Shown: positions 8,519 to 16,886 of the stretch, piece after piece
Position numbering within the stretch: position 1 is the stretch's first letter
Layout: every line of letters begins with the position of its first letter
DNA from: Chloroflexota bacterium
GTDB taxonomy: Bacteria > Chloroflexota > Ktedonobacteria > Ktedonobacterales > Ktedonobacteraceae
Assembly: GCA_005881495.1 (NCBI GenBank)
Contig: VBHI01000074.1
Span: 1 to 32,841 of the forward strand
DNA: 32,841 nt
Direction: 5' to 3'
The notes under the pieces: model-generated
Seen by the model: only the letters and a program-made list of their open reading frames with translations
Told to the model about the DNA's origin: nothing
Database searches by the model: none
Made by a program: the position numbers and the translations under genes

Positions 8519-10156
8519 TTAATGTTGCAAAATATAAATGCCGGACCAATCTCCGAAGTAGAGCCCGTTGCCATTCAGATTCACTCCATGCACCCACGAT
8601 TGAATAACTGCCGCTAATGCCTGGTGGTCGATGGGCAGCCAGCCAACATCCTGAATAGCGATCTGCTCAGCCTTGTTATACAGGCTGATGCGCTGATTAC
8701 CAGTCGCTTGTTCCGCGTGGGCAATTGTCTGATCGAATGTGGGATTATTCCACATACCATTGTTATTTGCCGCGTTCGACGTCAAGTTCAATGCCAGCCA
8801 GTCATACGGATCTGGGAAGTCGGCTCCCCACTGCGTGAAGCCAAATTGCACCGCGTGCTGGCTTGTTTCAGTATTAAACGCCACGAGATCCACAGAGCGC
8901 AGGTTGACATGGACCCCCAGAGCCATCTGCCACATCTGCTGCAAAGCAGCCGCCTCAGATGGGGTAACCTGCCCATTCGGGTAGGAAAAGGTGATTGGCG
9001 GCACTTTGCTGACATCAGGATAAACCGATTGCAGCAGCGCCCGGGCTTTGTCCCTATCATAGGGTATACCAGCGTAGCCTGGTTGATAACCAGGCATTCC
9101 TGGCGGAATAATCGTCGGCGCGGCCACCACAGCATCTTTGAAAATCGCGTGAACCAGCGTTGTTTTGTCTATAGCGTAGGCAAAGGCCTGTCGCACCGCT
9201 ACATTGTTAAAAGGAGGCGTCGTATTAAGAAAGAAAAGCAGATCCGATTGCAGGAGCGACTTTCTGACGAAACCGGGCAAGGTCTTGGCGATTTGCTGGT
9301 CATCCGGAGTAATGTTCCAGACGAAATCGTACTGCCCGGCCTGGTATGACTTGAAAGCCGTCGAAGGGTCGCTCACAAAGTACATATCTACTTCCGACAA
9401 CCTGGTCTTTGCGCCATAATAATGGGGATTGGGTACCAGAACCATCTTTACTTTGTGGTCCCACTCCTTCACCATCAATGGTCCCGTCCCAACGCCCAGG
9501 CCTGCCACGTGATTCGGCCAATCACCCTGCCCATACTGGTTGATTATTGACTTGTTCAATGGGAAATAGAGAGAATTTGTCAGCACTTCGAGGAAGTACG
9601 GCGTCGGATGTGTCAACGTGATTTGCAACGTTGTATCATCAAGAGCTTTGACGCCAGTCAGGATTTTCGTCTTACCAGAGCTGACCGCATCCGCGCCAAC
9701 AACAGCGCTCTCAAAGAACGAGGCTATCCCTGATTTAACTTCAGGTAGAAGCGCTCGCGTCAGGGTGTATACGTATGTCTGCGCAGTAACAGGCGTTCCA
9801 TCTGAGAAGGTAATATTTGGCTTGAGGTGAAAGGTAAAGACTTTATTATCAGGCGAAACGTCCCACGTGGCCTGGTCAGGAATGACGTTTAAATTGATAT
9901 CGGATTTGACGAGTCCGCTATATATCATACTCACGATCTGGCCTGTGTTGGCGTCCGGCCCCAACGCCGGGTCAAGCGAAGCGCTGTCGGAGATGCCCAC
10001 GTTAGGAAAACGCAATACTTGCTGGGACGATAGTGCAGGTGTCCCATTCCCAGTCGTTGGCGGAGTTGTTGTACTTCCGCCGCAAGCAGCAAGCAGCGCG
10101 AGCAGCGCACTGAGAAGTAGGAAGGTAGCAGGTATATTCCACGTACGATGATACAC
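8519..10156 (-). CDS. ABC transporter family 5 (oligopeptide-type) solute-binding lipoprotein
   Basis: A secreted lipoprotein of the SBP_bac_5 family, expected to bind peptides or another small solute outside the cell. I place the start at GTG 10156, preceded by GCGAGGCG. This puts a hydrophobic signal segment at residues 8-24 and the lipobox cysteine at 25 (LLAAC). An upstream ATG at 10267 would add 37 residues ahead of the signal peptide and is unlikely. The mature protein opens with a Thr/Pro-rich linker, then family motifs such as VFTFHLKPNITFSDGTPVTA and PHYYG. The 545-residue length is normal. It is a tandem paralogue of the broken gene at 6615-8205. No transporter permeases are nearby, so it may work with components coded elsewhere or as an orphan sensor. 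Confidence 0.88.
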   Translation of the reverse strand: MYHRTWNIPATFLLLSALLALLAACGGSTTTPPTTGNGTPALSSQQVLRFPNVGISDSASLDPALGPDANTGQIVSMIYSGLVKSDINLNVIPDQATWDVSPDNKVFTFHLKPNITFSDGTPVTAQTYVYTLTRALLPEVKSGIASFFESAVVGADAVSSGKTKILTGVKALDDTTLQITLTHPTPYFLEVLTNSLYFPLNKSIINQYGQGDWPNHVAGLGVGTGPLMVKEWDHKVKMVLVPNPHYYGAKTRLSEVDMYFVSDPSTAFKSYQAGQYDFVWNITPDDQQIAKTLPGFVRKSLLQSDLLFFLNTTPPFNNVAVRQAFAYAIDKTTLVHAIFKDAVVAAPTIIPPGMPGYQPGYAGIPYDRDKARALLQSVYPDVSKVPPITFSYPNGQVTPSEAAALQQMWQMALGVHVNLRSVDLVAFNTETSQHAVQFGFTQWGADFPDPYDWLALNLTSNAANNNGMWNNPTFDQTIAHAEQATGNQRISLYNKAEQIAIQDVGWLPIDHQALAAVIQSWVHGVNLNGNGLYFGDWSGIYILQH

Positions 10157-10300
10157 GTATCGCCTCGCTTTCAGAAGCTCCCTGGTGAAAACCACATGGG
10201 AGATGAACCTTGCAGATAATTGTACAACTTCTACATCCTGGGAGACAAGCAGCATTACTCCTTGCATGGCTTTAATGCCTTACTGCCTTACTGGCAAAGA

Positions 10301-10330
10301 TGGACAAACAGGTTCGCTACCGACTATAAT
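10301..10330 (+). promoter_or_regulatory. Sigma-70-type promoter for arginase
   Basis: TGGACA (10301-10306) and a consensus TATAAT (10325-10330) are separated by 18 bases and lie 45 bases before the arginase start. The gene on the other side is divergent. Confidence 0.65.
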
Positions 10331-10375
10331 TAAGGCAGATTGTCGTACTGTTCAGCGACGAGCAGGAGGGAAAAC

Positions 10376-11269
10376 GTGCGCATACGTGTGATTGGTGCAC
10401 CTATGGACTTAGGTGCTGATCGACGCGGCGTTGACATTGGCACAAGTGCCATTCGTTACGCGGACCTTAACCATCGTTTACGTAGCCTCGGACATCACGT
10501 CCAGGATATGGGCAACCTTGTCGTGCCCCAGCCTGAAAGCCAACCTCTAGGCAACCCCAAGTTAAAGTATCTTGACCAAATTGTGCGCGTTTCTGAAGAA
10601 TTGGCGGGTATCGTTACCACCATCCTTCAGGAAGGCGATTTTCCCCTCGTTCTCGGAGGAGATCACAGCATCGGGCTCGGCTCAATCAACGGAGTAGCGA
10701 ACGTCCACAAAAACGTTGGAGTCTTATGGATTGATGCTCACGCTGATTTCAATACAGATCAGTCAACTCCTTCCGGCAATATTCATGGGATGATCCTGGC
10801 CTCACTGGCAGGCTTAGGCAATAGCAGCCTGACCAACATTGGCGGCTGGTCGCCCAAAATTCATAAAGAAACAATCGTCATAGTGGGCGCGCGCGACCTT
10901 GATCCTGGTGAACAAGAACTGCTCCGTACTAACTCCATTCATGTGTTCACCATGTCGGAAATTGATCAGCTTGGTATCACCGAAGTGATGCAGCAGGCAC
11001 TGGCAATCGCGGGACAAAATAACGATGGCATCCATCTTAGCCTTGATATGGATGCTTTGGATCCAACAGAAGCTCCTGGCGTTGGTACTCCTGTGCGTGG
11101 TGGTTTGACCTATCGCGAAGCCCACCTGGCAATGGAACTCATAGCAGATTCGCATAAGCTCGTTTCGATGGATGTGGTAGAAGTGAATCCCATCCTCGAC
11201 CGTGAAAATGCAACGGCGTTGCTCGCGGTCGAATTAGTACTTTCGGCCCTTGGCAAGAAGATCCTTTAG
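10376..11269 (+). CDS. rocF: Arginase
   Basis: Arginase hydrolyses L-arginine to ornithine and urea in the cytoplasm with a binuclear manganese centre. The metal-ligand motifs are all visible: [19 protein letters not shown] with the following GNIHGM loop, and SLDMDALDP, then VEVNPILD near the C-terminus. The GTG start at 10376 follows AGGAGGG at 10364-10370 and gives 297 residues, the usual length. The N-terminal [18 protein letters not shown] matches arginases better than agmatinases, and so does the [14 protein letters not shown] segment. It lies between binding proteins and ilvE and would feed ornithine into amino-acid metabolism. Formiminoglutamase or guanidinobutyrase activity is possible but less likely. 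Confidence 0.92.
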   Translation: MRIRVIGAPMDLGADRRGVDIGTSAIRYADLNHRLRSLGHHVQDMGNLVVPQPESQPLGNPKLKYLDQIVRVSEELAGIVTTILQEGDFPLVLGGDHSIGLGSINGVANVHKNVGVLWIDAHADFNTDQSTPSGNIHGMILASLAGLGNSSLTNIGGWSPKIHKETIVIVGARDLDPGEQELLRTNSIHVFTMSEIDQLGITEVMQQALAIAGQNNDGIHLSLDMDALDPTEAPGVGTPVRGGLTYREAHLAMELIADSHKLVSMDVVEVNPILDRENATALLAVELVLSALGKKIL

Positions 11270-11386
11270 GAGCAATGTCGTTCCATACCGTGTTTCAACG
11301 TCTCAAATGTTGTAACATAGAGGCGAACTAGAAACAAATAAGGAGGGTAGGTAGGTGGCAAAGACGCTGCTTACCGCATACACAAC

Positions 11387-12322
11387 ATGGACGCGAAAGA
11401 ACTATTCATGAATGGCGAGTTCGTGCCCGCCTCACATGGCATGATCTCTATACGTACTCACGGCTTTGCTTATGGTACCGGGTGTTTCGAGGGCATCCGA
11501 GGATATTGGAACGAATCAGATCAACAGGTCTACCTATTCCGCCTGCGCGAACACTTCGAGAGACTGTTATGTTCCTGCAAGATTCTGCAAATATCGCTCC
11601 CTTACACGGTTGACCAACTAATAGATATCTGCGTTGAACTCGTTCAACGCAACGGACAGCGGCAGGATGTCTACCTCCGTCCCGTTGCTTATAAAGCTGC
11701 TCAGACTATCGGCGTGCGCCTGCACGGCCTCCAGGATGATTTCATTATCACCTCGGAACCACTAGGGGACTACGTTGCTACAACTGGAATGCGCTGTGGT
11801 GTTTCATCATGGCGACGTATCGACGACAACGCTATTCCTGCCCGCGCAAAGATTTGTGGCGCCTACGTCAATTCTGCTTTCGCGAAAAGCGAAGCTATGC
11901 AGAACGGCTTCGATGAAGCCATCATGCTTACCCACGAAGGCCATGTCTCGGAAGGCAGCGCGGAAAATATCTTCCTGGTAATGAATGGCGAGCTTGTAAC
12001 ACCTGCCCCAACCGAGAATATCCTGCTTGGTATCACCCGCGATTCGGTGATGGAACTGGCGAGCCGCGAGTTAGGCCGCGTCACCCGTGAACGGCAAATC
12101 GATCGCACCGAGTTGTTCGTAGCTGACGAAATCTTCATGTGCGGGACAGGAGCACAGGTCGCGCCTGTCATCAGCGTAGATCATCGTCCCGTTGGCAATG
12201 GTCAAGTTGGCCCTATCGCCAGCGCCATCAAACAACTCTATTCTGATGCCACGCATGGCCTCCTGCCCGGTTATCACACCCAATGGTGTACACCCGTTTA
12301 CGCTCGCGAGAGAGTATCCTAG
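11387..12322 (+). CDS. ilvE: Branched-chain amino-acid aminotransferase
   Basis: A PLP fold-type IV transaminase that moves the amino group between glutamate and the 2-oxo acids of Val, Leu and Ile. It has the N-terminal FMNGEFVPASH strand, THGFAYGTGCFEGIRGY, the PLP-lysine region PARAKICGAYVNS, EGSAENIFLV and GITRDSVMELA, all in the right order. The 311-residue length is typical. The ATG at 11387 is not preceded by a close ribosome site. The strong AGGAGGG lies at 11341-11347 and instead serves a GTG at 11355 in another frame, an 18-codon reading frame that overlaps the start of ilvE and ends at 11411. That may be a leader peptide or translational coupling. D-amino-acid transaminase is the main alternative, but motif details favour IlvE. 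Confidence 0.9.
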   Translation: MDAKELFMNGEFVPASHGMISIRTHGFAYGTGCFEGIRGYWNESDQQVYLFRLREHFERLLCSCKILQISLPYTVDQLIDICVELVQRNGQRQDVYLRPVAYKAAQTIGVRLHGLQDDFIITSEPLGDYVATTGMRCGVSSWRRIDDNAIPARAKICGAYVNSAFAKSEAMQNGFDEAIMLTHEGHVSEGSAENIFLVMNGELVTPAPTENILLGITRDSVMELASRELGRVTRERQIDRTELFVADEIFMCGTGAQVAPVISVDHRPVGNGQVGPIASAIKQLYSDATHGLLPGYHTQWCTPVYARERVS

Positions 12323-12372
12323 CCAGTTTCCACATCATGTATACCCCCCTGTGCCATAAACGCATAGTGTGC

Positions 12373-12439
12373 TATAATAAACTACAACACAAAGAGAAAC
12401 GGACTGAACAAAGGGGCACCCGTTATAAATGGGTGCCCC
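12373..12439 (+). promoter_or_regulatory. Promoter -10 and 5'-leader hairpin ahead of der
   Basis: A TATAAT at 12373-12378 has only a weak -35 (TGTGCC at 12350-12355). About 35 bases later a perfect 9-bp stem GGGGCACCC (12413-12421) / GGGTGCCCC (12431-12439) with a 9-base loop stands 31 bases before the der start. It could end ilvE transcripts or fold in the der leader. The tail behind it (GTTTATG) is a poor T tract. Confidence 0.5.
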
Positions 12440-12470
12440 GTTTATGCTATAGGGTGGGGAGGCTCACAGT

Positions 12471-13810
12471 ATGAAACCACTTGTTGCCATTGTAGGCCGG
12501 CCAAATGTCGGCAAATCCACATTTTTTAATCGCATGCTCGGCGAGCGCGTGGCCGTTGTTGAAGATTTGCCTGGAACGACCCGTGATCGCCTTTACGGAG
12601 ATACTGACTGGAACGGGCGCGAATTTACACTCATTGATACGGGCGGACTTGATTTGGGCGACGATATTCCTGTTGGGCAGGTCGGACTGACCGGACAACC
12701 TGGTAATATTATGAAACTTGTCCAGGCGCAGGCCGAACTTGCTATCGAGGAAGCCGATGTCATCGTCTTTATGGTTGACGCCCGCGCTGGCATAACGGCG
12801 GCAGATGAAGAAGTCGCGGATTTATTACGCCGCACGCGAAAACCTGTGATCCTGGCAGCCAACAAAGCGGATAACGCAGCACGTCGCCTGGATGCCGTCG
12901 AATTTTATAGCCTTGGCCTTGGCGAACCTATTGTGATCTCCTCTATTCAAGGCACAGGCACTGGAGACCTGCTCGACTTGATCGTGGAGGCGCTACCGCC
13001 CGAGGAAGAGGAGACGGAAGAAGAGGACGAGGATGTTATTCGCATTGCCATCATTGGACGCCCGAACGTCGGCAAATCTTCCTTGCTCAATGCGATTCTG
13101 GGAGTCGAACGCGCGATTGTCAGCGATATCCCTGGCACGACGCGCGATACGATTGACACCGAGATCCAGTTTAAGGGGAAAAAACTCGTACTGATTGATA
13201 CGGCAGGTATCCGCCGGCGAGGCAAGGTCAGCCCGGGCGTTGAGAAATTCAGCGTGCTGCGCTCTACCCGCGCCATCGAGCGTTGTGATGTCGCGCTGCT
13301 GCTGATCGATGCCAGCGAGGGCCTGGCAGCACAGGATACCCATATTGCCGGCGAAATCCAGGAGAAGGCCAAAGGGGTCATTATCGTCGTCAACAAATGG
13401 GACCTGGCGCAAGCACAGCATCGTGCGGAACGCGAAGGCGAATATGTGCATCCTAAAGACGAGATTGAGAGCGCCGAGGCCTACCGCCGTATCATCGCCT
13501 GCTGGATATGGCCCTGAATATTGCCGAGATGCGCTACCTGCGTATCCCCACCGCTCGCCTGAACGAGGTCGTACAGGAGGCTGTACGCCGCCACAATCCC
13601 ACCGTTGTGCGGAACAAAATACTGAAGATCTACTATGCCACGCAAACGCACGTAAATCCTCCTACATTTGTGTTTTTTGTCAACAATACTGAGGCGGTAC
13701 ACTTTACATACGAGCGCTACCTGGAGAATAAATTGCGCGAAGCCTTCAGCTTTAAAGGAACAGCTTTTCGCATGTTCTTTAAGCCACGCTCCAAAGTCGA
13801 GCTAAAATAA
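12471..13810 (+). pseudogene. der: Ribosome-assembly GTPase Der (EngA), interrupted by an internal deletion
   Basis: Der has two tandem GTPase domains and a KH-like domain and is needed for 50S subunit assembly. Start ATG 12471 follows GGGGAGG. The first G domain shows [22 protein letters not shown] and NKAD. The second shows [22 protein letters not shown] and NKWD. The frame then runs to AEAYRRIIA and goes out of frame at about 13495. The rest resumes as RLLDMALNIAEMRYLRIPTARLN (from 13496) and runs through the KH domain to 13810. About 25 residues carrying the G5 (SA) motif of domain two are absent. Because der is normally essential, a real lesion would need another intact copy. A sequencing or assembly fault is more likely. 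Confidence 0.9.
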
Positions 13811-13882
13811 CAACCTTTCCTATCCCTGGTACGTACATTCTATAAGTCTGCATTCAACCCAAACGACAGATATATGTTTTAC

Positions 13883-13934
13883 GAAACTGCTTATGCCTTG
13901 TGAACTGGCAAGAGAAGCCGAACAAGGCAGTTTC
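13883..13934 (+). terminator. Stem-loop after der
   Basis: GAAACTGC (13883-13890) and GCCTTG (13895-13900) pair with CAAGGCAGTTTC (13923-13934), giving a 12-bp two-part stem with a small bulge and a loop of about 22 bases. It is followed by ATTTGTCAT. It lies about 70 bases after der and directly before the next promoter. Confidence 0.5.
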
Positions 13935-13936
13935 AT

Positions 13937-13966
13937 TTGTCATAAATAACACAATTATGTTATAGT
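13937..13966 (+). promoter_or_regulatory. Promoter of the signalling island
   Basis: TTGTCA (13937-13942) and TATAGT (13961-13966) are 18 bases apart, the same spacing as in the arginase and rpmH promoters of this window. It lies about 50 bases before the first phosphatase gene and would drive the phosphatase-kinase pair. Confidence 0.6.
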
Positions 13967-14016
13967 AAGTGCGCATGGAAACACGTAATTAAAATATGTT
14001 ATATGAGGATATCCCA

Positions 14017-14922
14017 ATGCATCTGAAATTGACTGCTGCTGATAAAACTGACGTGGGGAAGCAACGTGAGCAAAACGAAGATTGTGCCTATAAACGTATT
14101 GAATCTCTAGACGAGGGGGATCATGGTCTCTTTATCGTTGCGGATGGTATGGGCGGTTACCAGGCTGGAGAGGTAGCGAGCAAACTGGCCGTGGAAACAA
14201 TCAGTCAAGCCATGGACAGCTTCTTCAAATTCATCTCAGACCAACCCACGATCAGGCTTTCACCATCGGAGTCCGTGGACTCGCAAGCGACTATTACCTA
14301 TCCCACAACCGCTTCGGCTTCGGCTTCAGCGGAAGCGGAAGCAAAAAGAAACAAGACTGTCAAACTACCTGAGACGGCAATAACACAATCTGTAGAAGAA
14401 CAGTTTACAGCCGCCATTCAGCAAGCAAACAAAGCCATCCTACGCTACGGCGAGCAAAAAACTTCTGCTCGCGGACTGGGCTGCACCGTTACTGCTGCCT
14501 TAATTCAGAATGACCATGCCTATATCGCCAATGTTGGAGATAGCCGCACATATCTCTTGCGCGATGGGAAACTCAACCCTATTACCAGAGATCATTCGCT
14601 AGTTGCAAGGTTGGTTGAGGCAAAGCAGATTGAGCCGGATGAGATTTACTCGCATCCACAGCGCAACCTGATCTACCGCTCCCTTGGGGCTGGACATAAA
14701 ACAGTCGAGGTAGACATTTTCAACCTGACCTTACGCCCTGGTGATACACTGCTCCTTTGTTCTGATGGCCTCTGGGAAATGGTGCGCAGCGAGGATTTGC
14801 TCAAAGAACTCAGTGAGAAAAGTAGCCTGCAGACAATTTGCAACAACCTGATTGACCTCGCGAACACCAATGGCGGTGAAGATAATATCACTGCTGTGGT
14901 TGTTCATTTCAGTGCTCTTTAA
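14017..14922 (+). CDS. PP2C-family protein serine/threonine phosphatase
   Basis: A soluble metal-dependent phosphatase that would reverse phosphorylation by the adjacent kinase. Key motifs are GKQREQNEDCAY (metal-binding Asp22), VADGMGGY (Asp43), GCTVTAAL, GDSRTYLLRDG, RDHSLVARLV, LCSDGLWEMV and GGEDNITAVVV, so the metal-binding aspartates are complete. Start ATG 14017 is preferred because GAGGA lies at 14005-14009. The ATG at 13996 would add seven residues and overlap that site. There is a short Ala/Ser/Glu-rich insert at roughly residues 95-115, larger than in PrpC/Stp. The kinase gene begins 23 bases after the stop, so the two are probably co-transcribed. The PrpC/PrkC pair of Firmicutes is the closest familiar parallel. 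Confidence 0.92.
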   Translation: MHLKLTAADKTDVGKQREQNEDCAYKRIESLDEGDHGLFIVADGMGGYQAGEVASKLAVETISQAMDSFFKFISDQPTIRLSPSESVDSQATITYPTTASASASAEAEAKRNKTVKLPETAITQSVEEQFTAAIQQANKAILRYGEQKTSARGLGCTVTAALIQNDHAYIANVGDSRTYLLRDGKLNPITRDHSLVARLVEAKQIEPDEIYSHPQRNLIYRSLGAGHKTVEVDIFNLTLRPGDTLLLCSDGLWEMVRSEDLLKELSEKSSLQTICNNLIDLANTNGGEDNITAVVVHFSAL

Positions 14923-14945
14923 GAAACTTTGGAGAAAACTGGCGT

Positions 14946-16268
14946 ATGGCTCTCCCTTTAGGCGAAATCCTTGATAGAAAATTCAAAATAGTGAAGGTGC
15001 TTGGCGAAGGCGGAATGGGCACTGTCTATAAAGTTGAACTGTTGGATCGGCCAGGCAATTATTGTGCTGTGAAAGAATTATTGATCAATCCCAGCACCAG
15101 TGAAGAAGAGCGCAAAACTGCCATTGAACGTTTCAATAAAGAGATAGACCTGCTGTTCGGCCTCAAGCATCCACGTATCCCTTCGTTTATGCTGAGTTTT
15201 CAAGAGCGTGGGAACTATTACTTCGTAATGGAGTTTGTGCCAGGGAAAAGCCTGGACAAAATACTCGAAGAGTACAAAGGGCCGTTGAACGAAGAGGATG
15301 TAATCAAATGGATGATGCAGGTTTGTGAAGCTCTGACCTATATTCATTCTCGCAATCCACCCATCATCCTGCGTGATCTCAAGCCGGGCAATGTCATGCT
15401 CACCGAAAGTGGTGACGTTCAATTGATCGACTTTGGCATCGCGCGTCGCTTTGACCCAAACAAACGCACCAACACCGAGAACCTGGGGACCATTTCATAC
15501 GCGTCCCCTGAGCATCTCGGCTCAATTACAGACCGTGGACAGCGGCGCAGTGCGCAGAATCCCGGGAAATTGGTACAGACCGATGCCCGTTCAGACATTT
15601 ACTCTCTGGGGGCAACCATGTATCACCTGCTCACCAATTATGAGCCAGACCCGATTCAGACGCCTGCGACAGGGAGTATTCTTGCGAAGAATCCTCGCTT
15701 ACGTACAGTGCGAGTAAATAATACGGTGATCTGCCCTATAGAGCAGGTTATTATCAAAGCAATGCAGCAAAATCCAGCACAGCGCTTTCAAAGCGCCGAG
15801 GCAATGCGAACCGCGTTGCAGCACTGCTTACCCAATTTTGCACCTCCAACTACCGTGCAGATCCCAGCTGTGGCTTCATCAAATGCAACTGTTCTGGTGC
15901 AGAGCAGCGGCCTGATCTGTCCCAAGTGTGGCTTTCAAAACCGACCTGGTGCGAAATTTTGCAAGCGCGATGGGCAACCATTGCTCCATGGGGCAACAAC
16001 TGTACCCCCACAGCCGCGCGCGCAATTACCTGCTCCTCGTCAACCAATTCAGGCCCAACCGGCTCAGCCGCGCCCTATTGTTCCACAACCAATTCGCGCC
16101 AGACCGGTAGCTGTCAGCACACCGCCTGCCGGTGATCCTGCTGCTGCCTATCGACTGGGCCTGCAATATCTGAACAACAAAAACTTTGCCGAATCGGTCA
16201 ATCAATTCAAGCGGGCTCTGGCGTTTGGCAACCCCTCTTATACAGAAAGCTCTTCACCGACAACTTGA
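14946..16268 (+). CDS. Hanks-type Ser/Thr protein kinase with C-terminal zinc ribbon
   Basis: A cytoplasmic kinase with no visible membrane segment. The glycine loop LGEGGMG is at residues 19-25, the ATP lysine at K43 (AVKELL), the helix-C glutamate at about 66, the catalytic loop LRDLKPGN at 142-149 (LRD rather than HRD), DFG at 162-164 and ASPEH at 186-190. After the kinase domain (to about 295) comes a zinc-ribbon-like CPKC...FCKRD (C325, C328, C339) whose fourth ligand position is Asp342 instead of Cys. A Pro/Gln-rich linker follows, and then the first TPR helix pair. The frame breaks at about 16236-16265 and the remaining TPRs continue in another frame (next entry). The kinase domain itself is complete, so an active but TPR-less kinase could be made. 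The C-terminal residues after NPSY are out of frame. Confidence 0.9.
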   Translation: MALPLGEILDRKFKIVKVLGEGGMGTVYKVELLDRPGNYCAVKELLINPSTSEEERKTAIERFNKEIDLLFGLKHPRIPSFMLSFQERGNYYFVMEFVPGKSLDKILEEYKGPLNEEDVIKWMMQVCEALTYIHSRNPPIILRDLKPGNVMLTESGDVQLIDFGIARRFDPNKRTNTENLGTISYASPEHLGSITDRGQRRSAQNPGKLVQTDARSDIYSLGATMYHLLTNYEPDPIQTPATGSILAKNPRLRTVRVNNTVICPIEQVIIKAMQQNPAQRFQSAEAMRTALQHCLPNFAPPTTVQIPAVASSNATVLVQSSGLICPKCGFQNRPGAKFCKRDGQPLLHGATTVPPQPRAQLPAPRQPIQAQPAQPRPIVPQPIRARPVAVSTPPAGDPAAAYRLGLQYLNNKNFAESVNQFKRALAFGNPSYTESSSPTT

Positions 16269-16861
16269 GGCTGGCCGCTGAACAGTTCGAAGAGGCAATT
16301 CGTCTCAAACCGGATGCCTTGGACGCCTTGTTTCAGCTCGGCATGTGCTATCGGGACATGGACCTTTATCCTCAATCGGCAGCAACGTTCAAGAAGGCGC
16401 AGCAACTGGCGCCGCGAGATCCAGCTATTTACTATCAATTAGGCATGGTGGCTGTAGAGCAAGGTTCCCGAGGAGAGGCAGAAAAGTACTTTCTGGAAGG
16501 CCTCAAAATTACCCCTGATCACGCACTTATCCTGACGTCACTTGGCCATCTCTATGTTGAATTGGAACAGCTCAACTCAGCTATTGAGGTACTCTCACAG
16601 GCGACCAGGCGAGAACCAAATTTACCCGACGGTTGGTACGAGCTAGGTCGAGCGTACATGAAGGTACGGAACTGGAAATCAGCGCTCAATGCTTTGGATA
16701 TGGCCAGGCAACTCAATCCAGACGCTTCAACCATCTACAGTGCTATGGCAGCCTGCTACCAGAAGATGAACAAGAGGACTGAAGCAAAAAAGAAGACAAA
16801 CGAGGCGCTTCAGCTCGACCCAAACAATAGCGAAGCCATCCGATTACAAAGACAATTATAG
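16265..16861 (+). pseudogene. Detached TPR region of the zinc-ribbon kinase
   Basis: This frame holds five or so tetratricopeptide repeats (for example LRLAAEQFEEAIRLKP, ALDALFQLGMCYRDMD, AIYYQLGMVAVEQGSR, ALILTSLGHLYVELEQ, LPDGWYELGRAYMKVR), ending at 16861. It has no convincing start or ribosome site of its own, and the open frame reaches back to LYRKLFTDN near 16238. Together with the upstream gene it would form one kinase-ribbon-TPR protein of about 640 residues. The missing portion of the second TPR suggests a deletion of some tens of bases plus a frame change, though a smaller indel cannot be excluded. The TPRs would serve as a docking platform for partners. Confidence 0.75.
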
Positions 16862-16886
16862 CAGTTACGAGAAAGGCAGGGACAGT

